Positions 1 to 5,870 of a stretch of DNA of 6,994 nt are shown here, one piece after another. The DNA is from Chloroflexota bacterium (GTDB lineage: Bacteria > Chloroflexota > Chloroflexia > Thermomicrobiales > UBA6265), in the NCBI GenBank assembly GCA_023392645.1, contig JAEVYR010000499.1, positions 1-6,994 on the forward strand, written 5' to 3'. Numbering within the stretch: the first letter of the stretch is position 1; each line of letters opens with the position of its first letter. The translations under genes were made by a program, and so were the position numbers. Under the pieces are notes generated by a model. That model did not search any database, was not told the DNA's origin, and saw only the letters and a list, made by a program, of their open reading frames with translations.

Positions 1-25
1 CGAGCCGCCACAGGGGCGGCGCTAC
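1..25 (-). repeat. REP-like GTAG hairpin at the left edge
   Basis: Read on the minus strand, this starts with GTAG (25-22). One base later comes a perfect 6-bp stem, GCCGCC (20-15) and GGCGGC (9-4), closing a 5-nt loop. A GTAG foot followed by a hairpin is the layout known for REP sequences recognised by RAYT transposases. Other GTAG-headed repeats sit around the RAYT gene about 1.5 kb away. The stem sequence differs from those copies, so the link is inferred from layout only. It also lies downstream of the DUF1016 pseudogene, but no T-run follows it, so it is a poor intrinsic terminator. Confidence 0.4.
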
Positions 26-148
26 GAGCGCTGGCGTTGCCTGCATGGTGCGAGCCCGCCCACGGCGGGGCGATGGCTGTCATGGCATCGAGGCGGGGAC
101 CGGCGCGGCGGCGCCCATCGCCGTCGCCGGGATTGGGGTTCGAATCGG
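26..148. other. Non-coding GC-rich spacer
   Basis: No convincing gene is seen here. It holds a second short GC-rich hairpin: CCCGCC at 55-60 and GGCGGG at 64-69, with a 3-nt loop and no following T-run. Open frames crossing this stretch have no start site or family resemblance and read as GC-driven noise. Confidence 0.5.
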
Positions 149-1187
149 TCACGCCGTGCCGCCCTGAAGCGCCCGCTCGATCTCCTCGATGCTGGGCATG
201 TTGGTCCTCAATGGCTCCGGGAGAGACTCCAGCAACTGATACTCGGACACGCCAAGCGGCGAGGTGATGTCTCGCACGGCGTACTCGGCGACCACCGCGT
301 TCCTGCTTTTGCACAACAGCAGGCCGATGGTGGGGCCATCCTGTTCGGATTTGAGCTCCCCGTCGACGGCGCTGAGGTAGAAGCTGAGCTGACCGAGATG
401 CTCGGGCTTGAACTTCCCCGCCTTGATCTCGATCACGACGTAGCGGTGCAGCTTGAGGTGGTAGAACAGCAGGTCGATGAAGAAATCATCACCGCCGACA
501 TTGAGCAGCACCTGGCGACCGACGTAGGCGAATCCCGCCCCCAGCTCCAGGAGAAAGTCGGTGACATGGTCGACAAGCGCGGTTTCGATCTCGCGCTCGT
601 TGGCTTCTCGGCCCAAACCCAGGAGATCGAAACGGTACGGGTCCTTGAGTGACTCGTGGGCCAGGTCCGATTGCGGCGCCGGAATCGACTGCTCGAAGTT
701 GGTGATAGCCTTTCCCTGGCGTTCCAACCTGCGAGTTTCAATATGGATCTCCAGAACACTGCGAGACCAACCGTGCTGGATCGCGGCTTCCGCGTAAGCA
801 ATTCGCTCATTCGCGGTCTTGAGCTTGGTCAGCAACACCAGATTATGGCCTCAAGGCAATTGTCCAACAGGCTGTTGGACAATTGCCTTGGGGCCAGGCT
901 TGCGGAAACGCCCGCATGTACATCAGATTCGACCGCGAGAATCCCTTCATGTCGGGGAAGGCGGCGCGCAGATCCCGCGACAGCCGGTCGATTACCTTCG
1001 CACCCCAACTCTGTTCAGCCTGCCGCTGCAGGATGTCGTGGCCCATCTGCCAGTACAGCAGCACCAGCTCACGGTTGACCGCGAGCGTGGCACGCTGCTG
1101 GGCCAGGTAGATGCGAGATTTCAGCTCGGCCACCCATTCGGCATAACCTGCTGGCGCGACGTCATGCAAATCGGGAGTGTCGCTCAT
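149..1187 (-). pseudogene. Broken DUF1016/YhcG-family PD-(D/E)XK nuclease
   Basis: DUF1016 (YhcG-like) proteins carry an N-terminal helical domain and a C-terminal PD-(D/E)XK nuclease domain; the cellular role is poorly defined. The N-terminal part starts at ATG 1187 (MSDTPDLHD) and keeps family landmarks such as LLYWQMGHDI and FSRSNLMYMRAF. The C-terminal part resumes with GHNLVLLTKL and IQHGWSRSVLEIHIE, and keeps candidate catalytic residues Asp (473-475), Glu (428-430) and Lys (422-424) in FFIDLLFYH and VVIEIKAGK. Between them the expected segment AIVQQPVGQLP-W-GHN is readable, but only in the C-terminal frame. Four bases (887-890) stand where family alignments have two codons, shifting the frame, and the Trp codon of PWGHN is TGA (851-853). 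The N-terminal frame instead runs to a stop at 843-845. Translation restarting at GTG 838 could still give a 229-residue nuclease-domain protein. The family call is strong; loss of function is inferred. Confidence 0.85.
846..896. repeat. 51-nt near-perfect inverted repeat inside the DUF1016 gene
   Basis: Arms 852-870 and 872-890 are perfect 19-bp inverted copies around a single central base (871). Beyond one mismatch (851 against 891), five more pairs match (846-850 with 892-896), giving 25-bp arms with one mismatch. The right arm in gene sense covers the frameshifted stretch after AWP; the left arm encodes VGQLP and the mutated Trp codon. The one mismatch is exactly the third base of the TGA that replaces Trp. 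No T-run flanks it and it lies within a reading frame, so a terminator role is unlikely. Confidence 0.9.
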
Positions 1188-1388
1188 TGGCGCATCTCTT
1201 TCGAGCGGGCGAAAACGACAGCACGGCCCTGAATCTCGTTCCACGACAGCCGGAATATCGCTTACCTCGTCGGGGGGTGCGTTCGAACTGGTCTCCTGAG
1301 GGAACTCTAGCAGACGCGGCGCGGGCGTCGGGACGATCGTTGCGAAGCGGCGTGGCGGCGGCCTGGCGGTGGTGTTCCTCCCGCCGAC

Positions 1389-1478
1389 GTAGCGGCGATA
1401 CTTCGCTGCGCTCAGCACAGGCTTTGCCCGCGCATCCATCAGCGATGGTGTCACGGTGCGCAGCGGGCAATGTCGCCT
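1389..1478 (+). repeat. Left RAYT-flanking REP-like element (GTAG-headed)
   Basis: Starts with GTA then a 7-bp stem, GCGGCGA (1392-1398) and TCGCTGC (1403-1409), including one G-T pair, around the loop TACT. This is the GTAG-plus-hairpin form of REP sequences. Two further blocks follow: TTGCCCGCGCATCC (1424-1437) and CGCAGCGGGCAATGTCGCCT (1459-1478). The same three blocks, in the same order, occur on the opposite strand at 2292-2226, with one mismatch in each of the last two. This copy carries about 25 extra bases between the first and second block. Confidence 0.75.
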
Positions 1479-1547
1479 GGCGTCAATGGCTTTCACATGG
1501 CAAGGCGGCATTGACGGCTTCGACACCGGATGCAATCGCGATGGGTA

Positions 1548-1567
1548 CGCCGCCAAGTCGCCGCTAC
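1548..1567 (-). repeat. REP-like tandem copy 1
   Basis: On the minus strand this reads GTAGCGGCGACTTGGCGGCG. It is identical over 20 bases to the copy at 1584-1603 and shares its first 14 bases with the right flanking element (2292-2279). It has the GTAG head but no good internal hairpin. It lies 85 bases downstream of the RAYT stop codon. Confidence 0.75.
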
Positions 1568-1583
1568 GCGGGCGGGGTAGGTG

Positions 1584-1603
1584 CGCCGCCAAGTCGCCGC
1601 TAC
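1584..1603 (-). repeat. REP-like tandem copy 2
   Basis: An exact 20-base copy of 1548-1567 in the same orientation, offset by 36 bases. With the four flanking bases on the plus-strand left side the match extends to 23 of 24. It lies 49 bases past the RAYT stop. Confidence 0.75.
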
Positions 1604-1652
1604 ACCCCTGTGGTGGCCGTGGTGTCGTTTCGCTGTCGTGAGGCGAGGTCCT

Positions 1653-2147
1653 CTATCGTCCGTGGCGTTGGATCCACCGGCCCGGGTTGCCGAGGATGTA
1701 TTCTCGTGTTCGTTCCAGATGCCGGTCGTTTCGGATTATCGTGTCGTAGTAGGTCTTTTGCCACAGGTGCGCATTGTAGGGCATCCATCGTCGCCGGCGA
1801 ACGCCGTTTCGCCACGACCTCACAACCCTCAGCTTGAACTCCCCGACCAGGTTCGGGATAGATGCCGGCGTTTCGACGAGCGGTTGTGTGCCAAGGTGGA
1901 TGATGGTGTGCAGGTGGTCCGGCATGACGAGCGATGTGTCGATCTCGATCCCGCGATCAGGAGCATGTAGCCCGCGAATCGCCGCCTCGACAAACCGTCC
2001 CGCGTCGTTGAGAACAACGCCTTTCGGCGATATCTCCCCGAAGAGCCACTGCCGGTTCCAGGTACAGATCGTCACATGGACCGAGCAAGGCGCGCGATAC
2101 TCGTGCCCTGGATATCGCATCGGCTTGTGAAACCGCGCTCCTGCCAT
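1653..2147 (-). CDS. REP-associated tyrosine transposase (RAYT, Y1/HUH family)
   Basis: RAYTs are single-domain HUH nucleases related to IS200/IS605 TnpA; they cut single-stranded REP hairpins next to a GTAG motif and are thought to have spread those repeats. The 164-residue product has the usual RAYT length. Near the N-terminus comes the strand VHVTICTWNRQWLFG. The metal-binding HUH motif is His78-Leu-His80 in MPDHLHTIIHL. The C-terminal helix carries the candidate nucleophile at Tyr133/Tyr134 in WQKTYYDTIIRN, followed by the typical REYILGNPGRW. All key residues are present, so it may be active. I chose ATG 2147 because GAGG lies about seven bases upstream; ATG 2153 and GTG 2159 are alternatives and would add two or four residues. 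The gene stands alone, bracketed by GTAG-headed repeats on both sides, which supports the RAYT call over a plain IS200 transposase. Confidence 0.88.
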   Translation of the reverse strand: MAGARFHKPMRYPGHEYRAPCSVHVTICTWNRQWLFGEISPKGVVLNDAGRFVEAAIRGLHAPDRGIEIDTSLVMPDHLHTIIHLGTQPLVETPASIPNLVGEFKLRVVRSWRNGVRRRRWMPYNAHLWQKTYYDTIIRNDRHLERTREYILGNPGRWIQRHGR

Positions 2148-2187
2148 CCGCATCCTCACGCGCTCAGGTTTTCGCGCTGCTCGTCGG

Positions 2188-2193
2188 ATTGTA
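2188..2193 (-). promoter_or_regulatory. Possible -10 box for the RAYT gene
   Basis: The minus strand reads TACAAT, five of six bases of the consensus. It would place the transcript start about 35 bases before ATG 2147. No good -35 hexamer is seen at the usual distance, so this is tentative. Confidence 0.3.
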
Positions 2194-2225
2194 ATCGACA
2201 GTCAGCAGGTCGGCATAGTGATACG

Positions 2226-2292
2226 AGGCGACATTGCTCGCTGCGAACCGCCTCTCAATCGAGCGTCGGATGCGCGAGCAAGTCGCCGCTAC
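2226..2292 (-). repeat. Right RAYT-flanking REP-like element (GTAG-headed)
   Basis: On the minus strand it begins with GTAGCGGCGAC (2292-2282). The bases GCGGCGA and TCGCGC can pair around a 5-nt loop with one bulge. Then follow TTGCTCGCGCATCC (2281-2268) and CGCAGCGAGCAATGTCGCCT (2245-2226). Each of these two blocks differs at one base from its partner in the left element, which lies in inverted orientation at 1389-1478. The two elements thus bracket the RAYT gene head-on, with CTAC/GTAG at the outer ends of a 904-bp unit. Confidence 0.75.
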
Positions 2293-2323
2293 GCCGCCGA
2301 GATGACGACTCCGTAAGACAGAA

Positions 2324-2353
2324 CGAGCCCCGGATCGATCGATCCGGGGCTCG
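2324..2353 (-). terminator. Palindromic terminator of the flavoprotein gene
   Basis: A perfect 30-bp palindrome with 15-base half-sites (CGAGCCCCGGATCGA and its complement) begins 28 bases after the stop codon of the flavoprotein gene. On the minus strand it is followed by a pyrimidine-rich, T-containing tract (TTCTGTCTT). This is the form of a rho-independent terminator, although the T-tract is interrupted. Confidence 0.75.
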
Positions 2354-2380
2354 GCGGGATCGCGGATTGTCGGGTGTCGA

Positions 2381-4480
2381 CTACCCGTCGGCGACGATGG
2401 CGAGGTCGACGCTTTCGCGCATCGGCGCCGGGGTGGCGCGGAAGTGGTCCATCGTCAGGCACTCGGTCGGGCACCAGTCGACGCAGAGCGCACACCGGAT
2501 GCAGCTCCGCTCGTCGATCACCATCACCGACGCGAACGGCCCCAGCTCGGCCCGCGCCATCTCGGCCAGCTCGACATCGTTGTCGATGCTGTAGATCATG
2601 TCCGGCGAGACCATCGAGATGCACTCGTGCGGGCAGACATCGACGCAGTCGTTGCAGAGGATGCAGCGGTTGCCGTCGATGAAGATGTTGAGCTGGCACT
2701 GGAGGCAGCGCTTGGCCTCTTCGAACCCGATCGACTTGGTGTACCCGGTCTCGGTCTCCAGCGTGTTGTCGAGCGTGCCCAGTCCGCGCTCCGGCACCGG
2801 CAGCATTGGCATCATCTGCCGGCCGACGCTGGTGTAGTCGTCGCCCCAGACGAGCCGGCGGCTCATCGAGGTCAGGCTCCATTCGGCGATGCCCTCGGAG
2901 ACGAGCGGGTTCGGCGTCGAGACGTACTCGGTCGGGACGCGGGTGATCTCCATGCCCTTCTCGGGCGGAATCACGCCGCGCATCTGGCGGTCGATCGAGA
3001 CCGCGACGCGCTTGCCCTCGCCGATCGCGGAGATGAAGTTGGTCGGGTTGATGACGTAGTCGCCGCAGGCCCAGATGTTCTCGTACTCGAAGGTGCGAAG
3101 ATCCTGGTCCAGGTGCGGCACGCCGCGGCGGTCGACTTCCTTGAACATGTCGCCGAGGAAGCGGTTGTCCTGGTACTGGCCGATCGCGGCGATCACCATG
3201 TCGCACTCGATCAGGTACTCCGAACCCTCGACCGGCACCGGCCGGCGACGACCGGAGGCGTCCGGCTCGCCCAGCTCGTTGCGGACCATCTCGATCGCGC
3301 GGACGTGCCCGTTCTCGTCGCCGATGATGCGCTTGGGCGACACCATGTACTGGATCTCGACGCCCTCGACCTCGGCCTCCTCCAGCTCGAGCGCGTCGAC
3401 CGGAATCTCGTTGATCGTGCGGCGGTAGGTCATGATCGACACTTCGGACCCGAGCCGCAGCACGGTGCGCACGCAGTCCATCGAGGTGAAGCCACCGCCG
3501 ACGGTGACGACCTTCTTGCCGACCCAGACATCCTTCTGGCCGAGCGCGCAGTCCTCCAGGAACTGGAGACCGGAGACGACGCCTTCCAGGTGCTCGCCGG
3601 GCACGCCCATCTCGGAGGCCTTCTGGTTGCCGGCGCAAAGGACGACGACGTCGTAGTTCTGCTGCATCTCCTCGAGGGTGATGTCGCGGCCGACCTCGGT
3701 GTTGTAGCGGATATCGATGCCGAGATCGACGATGAGCTGGGTCTCCTCGGCGATGACGTCGCGCGGGAGGCGCCATTCGGGGACGCCGGTCCACATCACG
3801 CCGCCGGGGACGGGGAACCGCTCGAAAATCGTGACCTTGTAGCCCTTGCGCGCGAGCTGGCGGGCGGCGGTGAGCCCGGCGGCGCCAGCGCCGACGATGC
3901 CGGCGGTGAGCCCGTTGGGCGGCGGCGGGGTCTCGCGGCGCGTGTCGCCGCGATAGTCGGAGGCGACGCGCTTGAGGTAGCAGATGCCGATCGGGGCATC
4001 GACTTCCTCGCGGCGGCAGGCGTCCTCGCAGGGGCGGGCGCACATGCGGCCGAGGCAGCCGGGGAAGACGTTGTGCTCGCGGTTGAGCTCGAAGCTGTCG
4101 GCGTACCGGCCGTCGGCGATGAGCGCGATATAGCGCGAGATGTCGGTGTGCGACGGGCAGGCCGACATGCAGGGGATGTTGTCGGCGAACCACTGCGGAT
4201 CGCCCGTGAAGATCGGCATGCGCTTGCCGGCGCGCACGGTGTAGGGCGCGAAGAACGACGCATCGACAAAGGCGAGCAACCGGTAGCGTTTGGTGTCGTC
4301 GACATCGATGTTGTCGTAGCCCTGGCCGGCGATGCCGAGCGCCTGGAGCTCGCTGGTGGTCATGCCGATCTCGGCGGAGTCCATCGGCCGGAAGCGGTCG
4401 GCCGGGGCACCGCAGGACGGGCACTCGTCGGGCGGCGTGGCGCCCTCGTGGATCCATCCACAGACTTTGCAACGGAACAT
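2381..4480 (-). CDS. Rubredoxin/GltD-like/ferredoxin fusion FAD oxidoreductase
   Basis: A 699-residue cytoplasmic flavoprotein predicted to move electrons between NAD(P)H, FAD and iron centres. Residues 1-35 form a rubredoxin-like site (C4-x2-C7, C20-x2-C23, short-spaced as in rubrerythrin). Residues about 100-160 match the GltD-type N-terminal iron-sulfur domain (C104, C108, C142, C147, C151, C155). The FAD Rossmann motif is GAGAAG (197-202) with E220 ending the second strand; the NAD(P) motif is GGG at 328-330, followed by TYRR (351-354), where arginines suggest NADPH. A second FAD contact is WACGD (470-474). After CLQC (592-595), the tail has two ferredoxin motifs, C606/C609/C612/C616 and C660/C663/C666/C670, each ending in CP. 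This core is known from the NADPH-glutamate synthase small subunit and relatives (NfnL, dihydropyrimidine dehydrogenase), but no large subunit is nearby, so the partner is unknown. Start ATG 4480 has GGAG about nine bases upstream and begins exactly at the rubredoxin fold (MFRCKVCGW). Single-gene unit. Confidence 0.9.
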   Translation of the reverse strand: MFRCKVCGWIHEGATPPDECPSCGAPADRFRPMDSAEIGMTTSELQALGIAGQGYDNIDVDDTKRYRLLAFVDASFFAPYTVRAGKRMPIFTGDPQWFADNIPCMSACPSHTDISRYIALIADGRYADSFELNREHNVFPGCLGRMCARPCEDACRREEVDAPIGICYLKRVASDYRGDTRRETPPPPNGLTAGIVGAGAAGLTAARQLARKGYKVTIFERFPVPGGVMWTGVPEWRLPRDVIAEETQLIVDLGIDIRYNTEVGRDITLEEMQQNYDVVVLCAGNQKASEMGVPGEHLEGVVSGLQFLEDCALGQKDVWVGKKVVTVGGGFTSMDCVRTVLRLGSEVSIMTYRRTINEIPVDALELEEAEVEGVEIQYMVSPKRIIGDENGHVRAIEMVRNELGEPDASGRRRPVPVEGSEYLIECDMVIAAIGQYQDNRFLGDMFKEVDRRGVPHLDQDLRTFEYENIWACGDYVINPTNFISAIGEGKRVAVSIDRQMRGVIPPEKGMEITRVPTEYVSTPNPLVSEGIAEWSLTSMSRRLVWGDDYTSVGRQMMPMLPVPERGLGTLDNTLETETGYTKSIGFEEAKRCLQCQLNIFIDGNRCILCNDCVDVCPHECISMVSPDMIYSIDNDVELAEMARAELGPFASVMVIDERSCIRCALCVDWCPTECLTMDHFRATPAPMRESVDLAIVADG

Positions 4481-4582
4481 GAGCGGTTCTCCGGTCGATG
4501 CGCGGTGATGAGCGCCTCGCGGTTCCGGCGGGAAGCGACGGCTCATGGGGACACCGCGCCATGACGCGATACAGACGGGATC

Positions 4583-4591
4583 AGTATAGCA
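4583..4591 (-). promoter_or_regulatory. Extended -10 promoter of the flavoprotein gene
   Basis: The minus strand reads TGCTATACT, an extended -10 (TGn plus TATACT, five of six consensus bases). It predicts a transcript start near 4576 and a leader of about 96 bases before ATG 4480. The best -35 candidate, TTGGAC (4614-4609), is 20 bases away, longer than usual; extended -10 promoters can tolerate a weak -35. This supports placing translation start at 4480. Confidence 0.5.
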
Positions 4592-4738
4592 ACGATCCTC
4601 GCCCGCCGGTCCAAATCCGCCGCATCGCCTCACGATCGGCGGCGAGTTTGGTGACGCGGACACCGGTCGGCCGGTGCGCCGAGGCCCAATTCCGATGCCA
4701 GATTGCCGACACATTCCGCAAATAGGTCATTTGACTGA

Positions 4739-4948
4739 TGCAGCGCACCATGTGCCGGAGGCGATCCGGAAGACACGACGTTCGTTTGCGGAGAGAGTCT
4801 GGGTTCGAACGCGATGGTCTGTGTCGACACCAGCCAGGGCAATTGCGCGGATTCTGGATGCGAGAATTCCGACGATTGCACCGAAGAAGGCTGGGTTTGC
4901 ATCTCGGATGGCCGGTGCAATGCCAATCACTGCCACGCGCTCGTATAG
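4739..4948 (+). pseudogene. 3' remnant of a Cys-rich protein gene
   Basis: This frame runs from just after a stop (TGA 4736-4738) to TAG (4946-4948): 69 residues with ten cysteines at positions 1, 5, 17, 28, 36, 41, 47, 54, 60 and 65. Spacing and neighbours look like a disulfide-rich extracellular domain, for example CADSGCENSDDC and CISDGRCNANHC, rich in Asp, Glu, Asn and Ser. No family can be named. There is no suitable start: the only in-frame ATG (4814) would give 44 residues and has no ribosome site at a normal distance (GGAGAG lies about 18 bases away). Upstream frames show no clean N-terminal half or signal peptide, though SFD just before the TGA could continue the same protein. I read it as the decayed C-terminus of a secreted Cys-rich protein; an unannotated live microprotein is less likely. 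Nearby, a small hairpin (CACCGG 4661-4666 with CCGGTG 4671-4676) is the only other structure seen in 4592-4738. Confidence 0.55.
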
Positions 4949-5160
4949 AACTCGCATGCCAGCGACGTGATATGCGCAGTGCGGGCAGTGCCGGAGCCTC
5001 GTTCCGCCACGTCAACCAGATTGCTGCATGCTGCCCGGCGGCCGGTGGGGAAGCGTCGCTACGGGAGCTCCCGGCGGCAGGTGGGATGGCGCGGTACACT
5101 TTCCAAACGGAAGCATCCGCGATCCGCGCCACTCCGGCGCGGGCTCCCCAAAGGACAATC

Positions 5161-5829
5161 ATGCATATTCAGGTCGTTCAGGATATCGTCTGCCCGTGGT
5201 GCCGCATCGGCAAGCACAACCTCGACGAGGCGATCGCGCAGTATACGCAGCAGCACGACGACGCGGTGACGGTCGAGTGGGTGCCCTACCTGCTCGATCC
5301 GGTCGAGCCGGGGAGCAACGAGCCGTTCAAGCAGCGTCTCGCCGAGCGCAAGGGCATGTCCGAGCAGCAGATCGACGGCATGTTCACCCGCGTGTGTGAG
5401 GCCGGGCAGGCCTGCGGCATCGACTTCAACTTCGACAAGGTCGCCGTGACGCCGGATACGGTGCTGGCGCACCAGCTCATCGCGATCGCCCCGGCCGACA
5501 TGCAGGCGGCGCTGGTCGACGCGCTGCACGACGCCCATTTCGAGCAGGGACGCAACGTCGGGGACCCCGAGGTGCTGGCGGCGATCGGCCGCGAGGTCGG
5601 CCTCGACGAGGAGACGCTGACCGAGGCCCGCGCGATGTGGGCATCGGACGACGCGCGCCGGGCGATCCTCGACGTAATCCGGCAGGTGCAGCAGGCGGGC
5701 ATCACCGGGGTGCCGTTCTTCATCTTCGATGGCGCGCTGGCGGCCAGCGGCGCCCAGCCGGCGGAGACGCTGCTGGAGGCGATGAACCAGGCACGGGAGA
5801 TGGAGCCGGTCGCCGCCGAAGCGGGCTGA
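5161..5829 (+). CDS. FrnE-like DsbA-family thiol oxidoreductase
   Basis: A 222-residue thioredoxin-fold protein of the DsbA/FrnE group, which exchanges disulfides with protein or small-molecule thiols. The N-terminal strand VVQDIVCPWCRIG carries the CPWC redox motif (C11, C14). A helical insertion follows (about residues 50-160) with the family-typical GIDFNFD (86-92) and a TxxAH element (T100-H104). The cis-proline loop is TGVPFFIFD, with Pro185, and a final helix follows. Length is normal for the family. There is no signal peptide, so it should act in the cytoplasm, unlike periplasmic DsbA. Two further cysteines (C79, C85) could form a second thiol pair, as reported for FrnE, but this is only suggested by spacing. 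Start ATG 5161 has AAGGA six bases upstream; the open frame extends upstream but without family sequence. A 12-bp palindrome (5062-5073, CGGGAGCTCCCG) lies in the upstream region and might be an operator, with no further support. Confidence 0.9.
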   Translation: MHIQVVQDIVCPWCRIGKHNLDEAIAQYTQQHDDAVTVEWVPYLLDPVEPGSNEPFKQRLAERKGMSEQQIDGMFTRVCEAGQACGIDFNFDKVAVTPDTVLAHQLIAIAPADMQAALVDALHDAHFEQGRNVGDPEVLAAIGREVGLDEETLTEARAMWASDDARRAILDVIRQVQQAGITGVPFFIFDGALAASGAQPAETLLEAMNQAREMEPVAAEAG

Positions 5830-5870
5830 TCCGGAACCCAACGGTTCGTGCAGGCGAGATGTTCGGACGG

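Larger units (their letters stand above)
1188..1652. other. Intergenic repeat region between DUF1016 and RAYT genes
   Basis: No protein gene is supported over these 465 bases. The long frames here contain translated repeats rather than a protein family. The stretch holds the left RAYT-flanking element (1389-1478), an 8-bp inverted repeat (CGTCAATG at 1481-1488 with CATTGACG at 1509-1516, 20-nt loop) and two tandem REP-like copies (1548-1603). The part at 1188-1388 should hold the promoter of the DUF1016 gene; I see no clear -35/-10 pair there. A weak AAAGAG lies just upstream of ATG 1187. Confidence 0.6.

Noticed and set aside
131..148. T-arm-like string GGGGTTCGAATC resembling a tRNA end
   Set aside because: The flanking bases do not form a 5-bp T-stem, and no acceptor, D or anticodon arms are found around it on either strand.
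1481..1516. 8-bp inverted repeat with a 20-nt loop
   Set aside because: It lies beside the left REP-like element, but the stem is short, the loop long and there is no T-run; it may be chance, so I do not call it a functional site.
843..1592. A 249-residue minus-strand protein read as one gene
   Set aside because: Everything upstream of 1187 is translated repeat and spacer, and the last residues are out-of-frame reading through the inverted repeat; only the DUF1016 N-terminal domain is real.
1548..1603. The two 20-base direct repeats as a short CRISPR array
   Set aside because: There are only two copies, the gap is 16 bases, the repeats start with the GTAG of the RAYT-flanking elements, and no cas gene is present.
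2444..4564. A 706-codon open frame on the plus strand opposite the flavoprotein gene
   Set aside because: It is antisense to a clear multi-domain protein, is dominated by Asp, Val, Ala and Leu from mirrored GC-rich codons, and shows no family motif or ribosome site.
4481..4714. A 78-codon N-terminal extension of the flavoprotein frame
   Set aside because: The extra residues resemble no domain and cover the likely promoter and the ribosome site; the rubredoxin-like module begins exactly at ATG 4480.
5095..5100. TACACT as a -10 box for the DsbA-like gene
   Set aside because: Only a partial match, with no -35 or extended -10 support at the right distance.
4738..5160. An N-terminal extension of the DsbA-like frame starting at 4738
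   Set aside because: It is Arg-rich noise in a different frame from the Cys-rich remnant, and the thioredoxin fold starts directly at ATG 5161 behind a good ribosome site.
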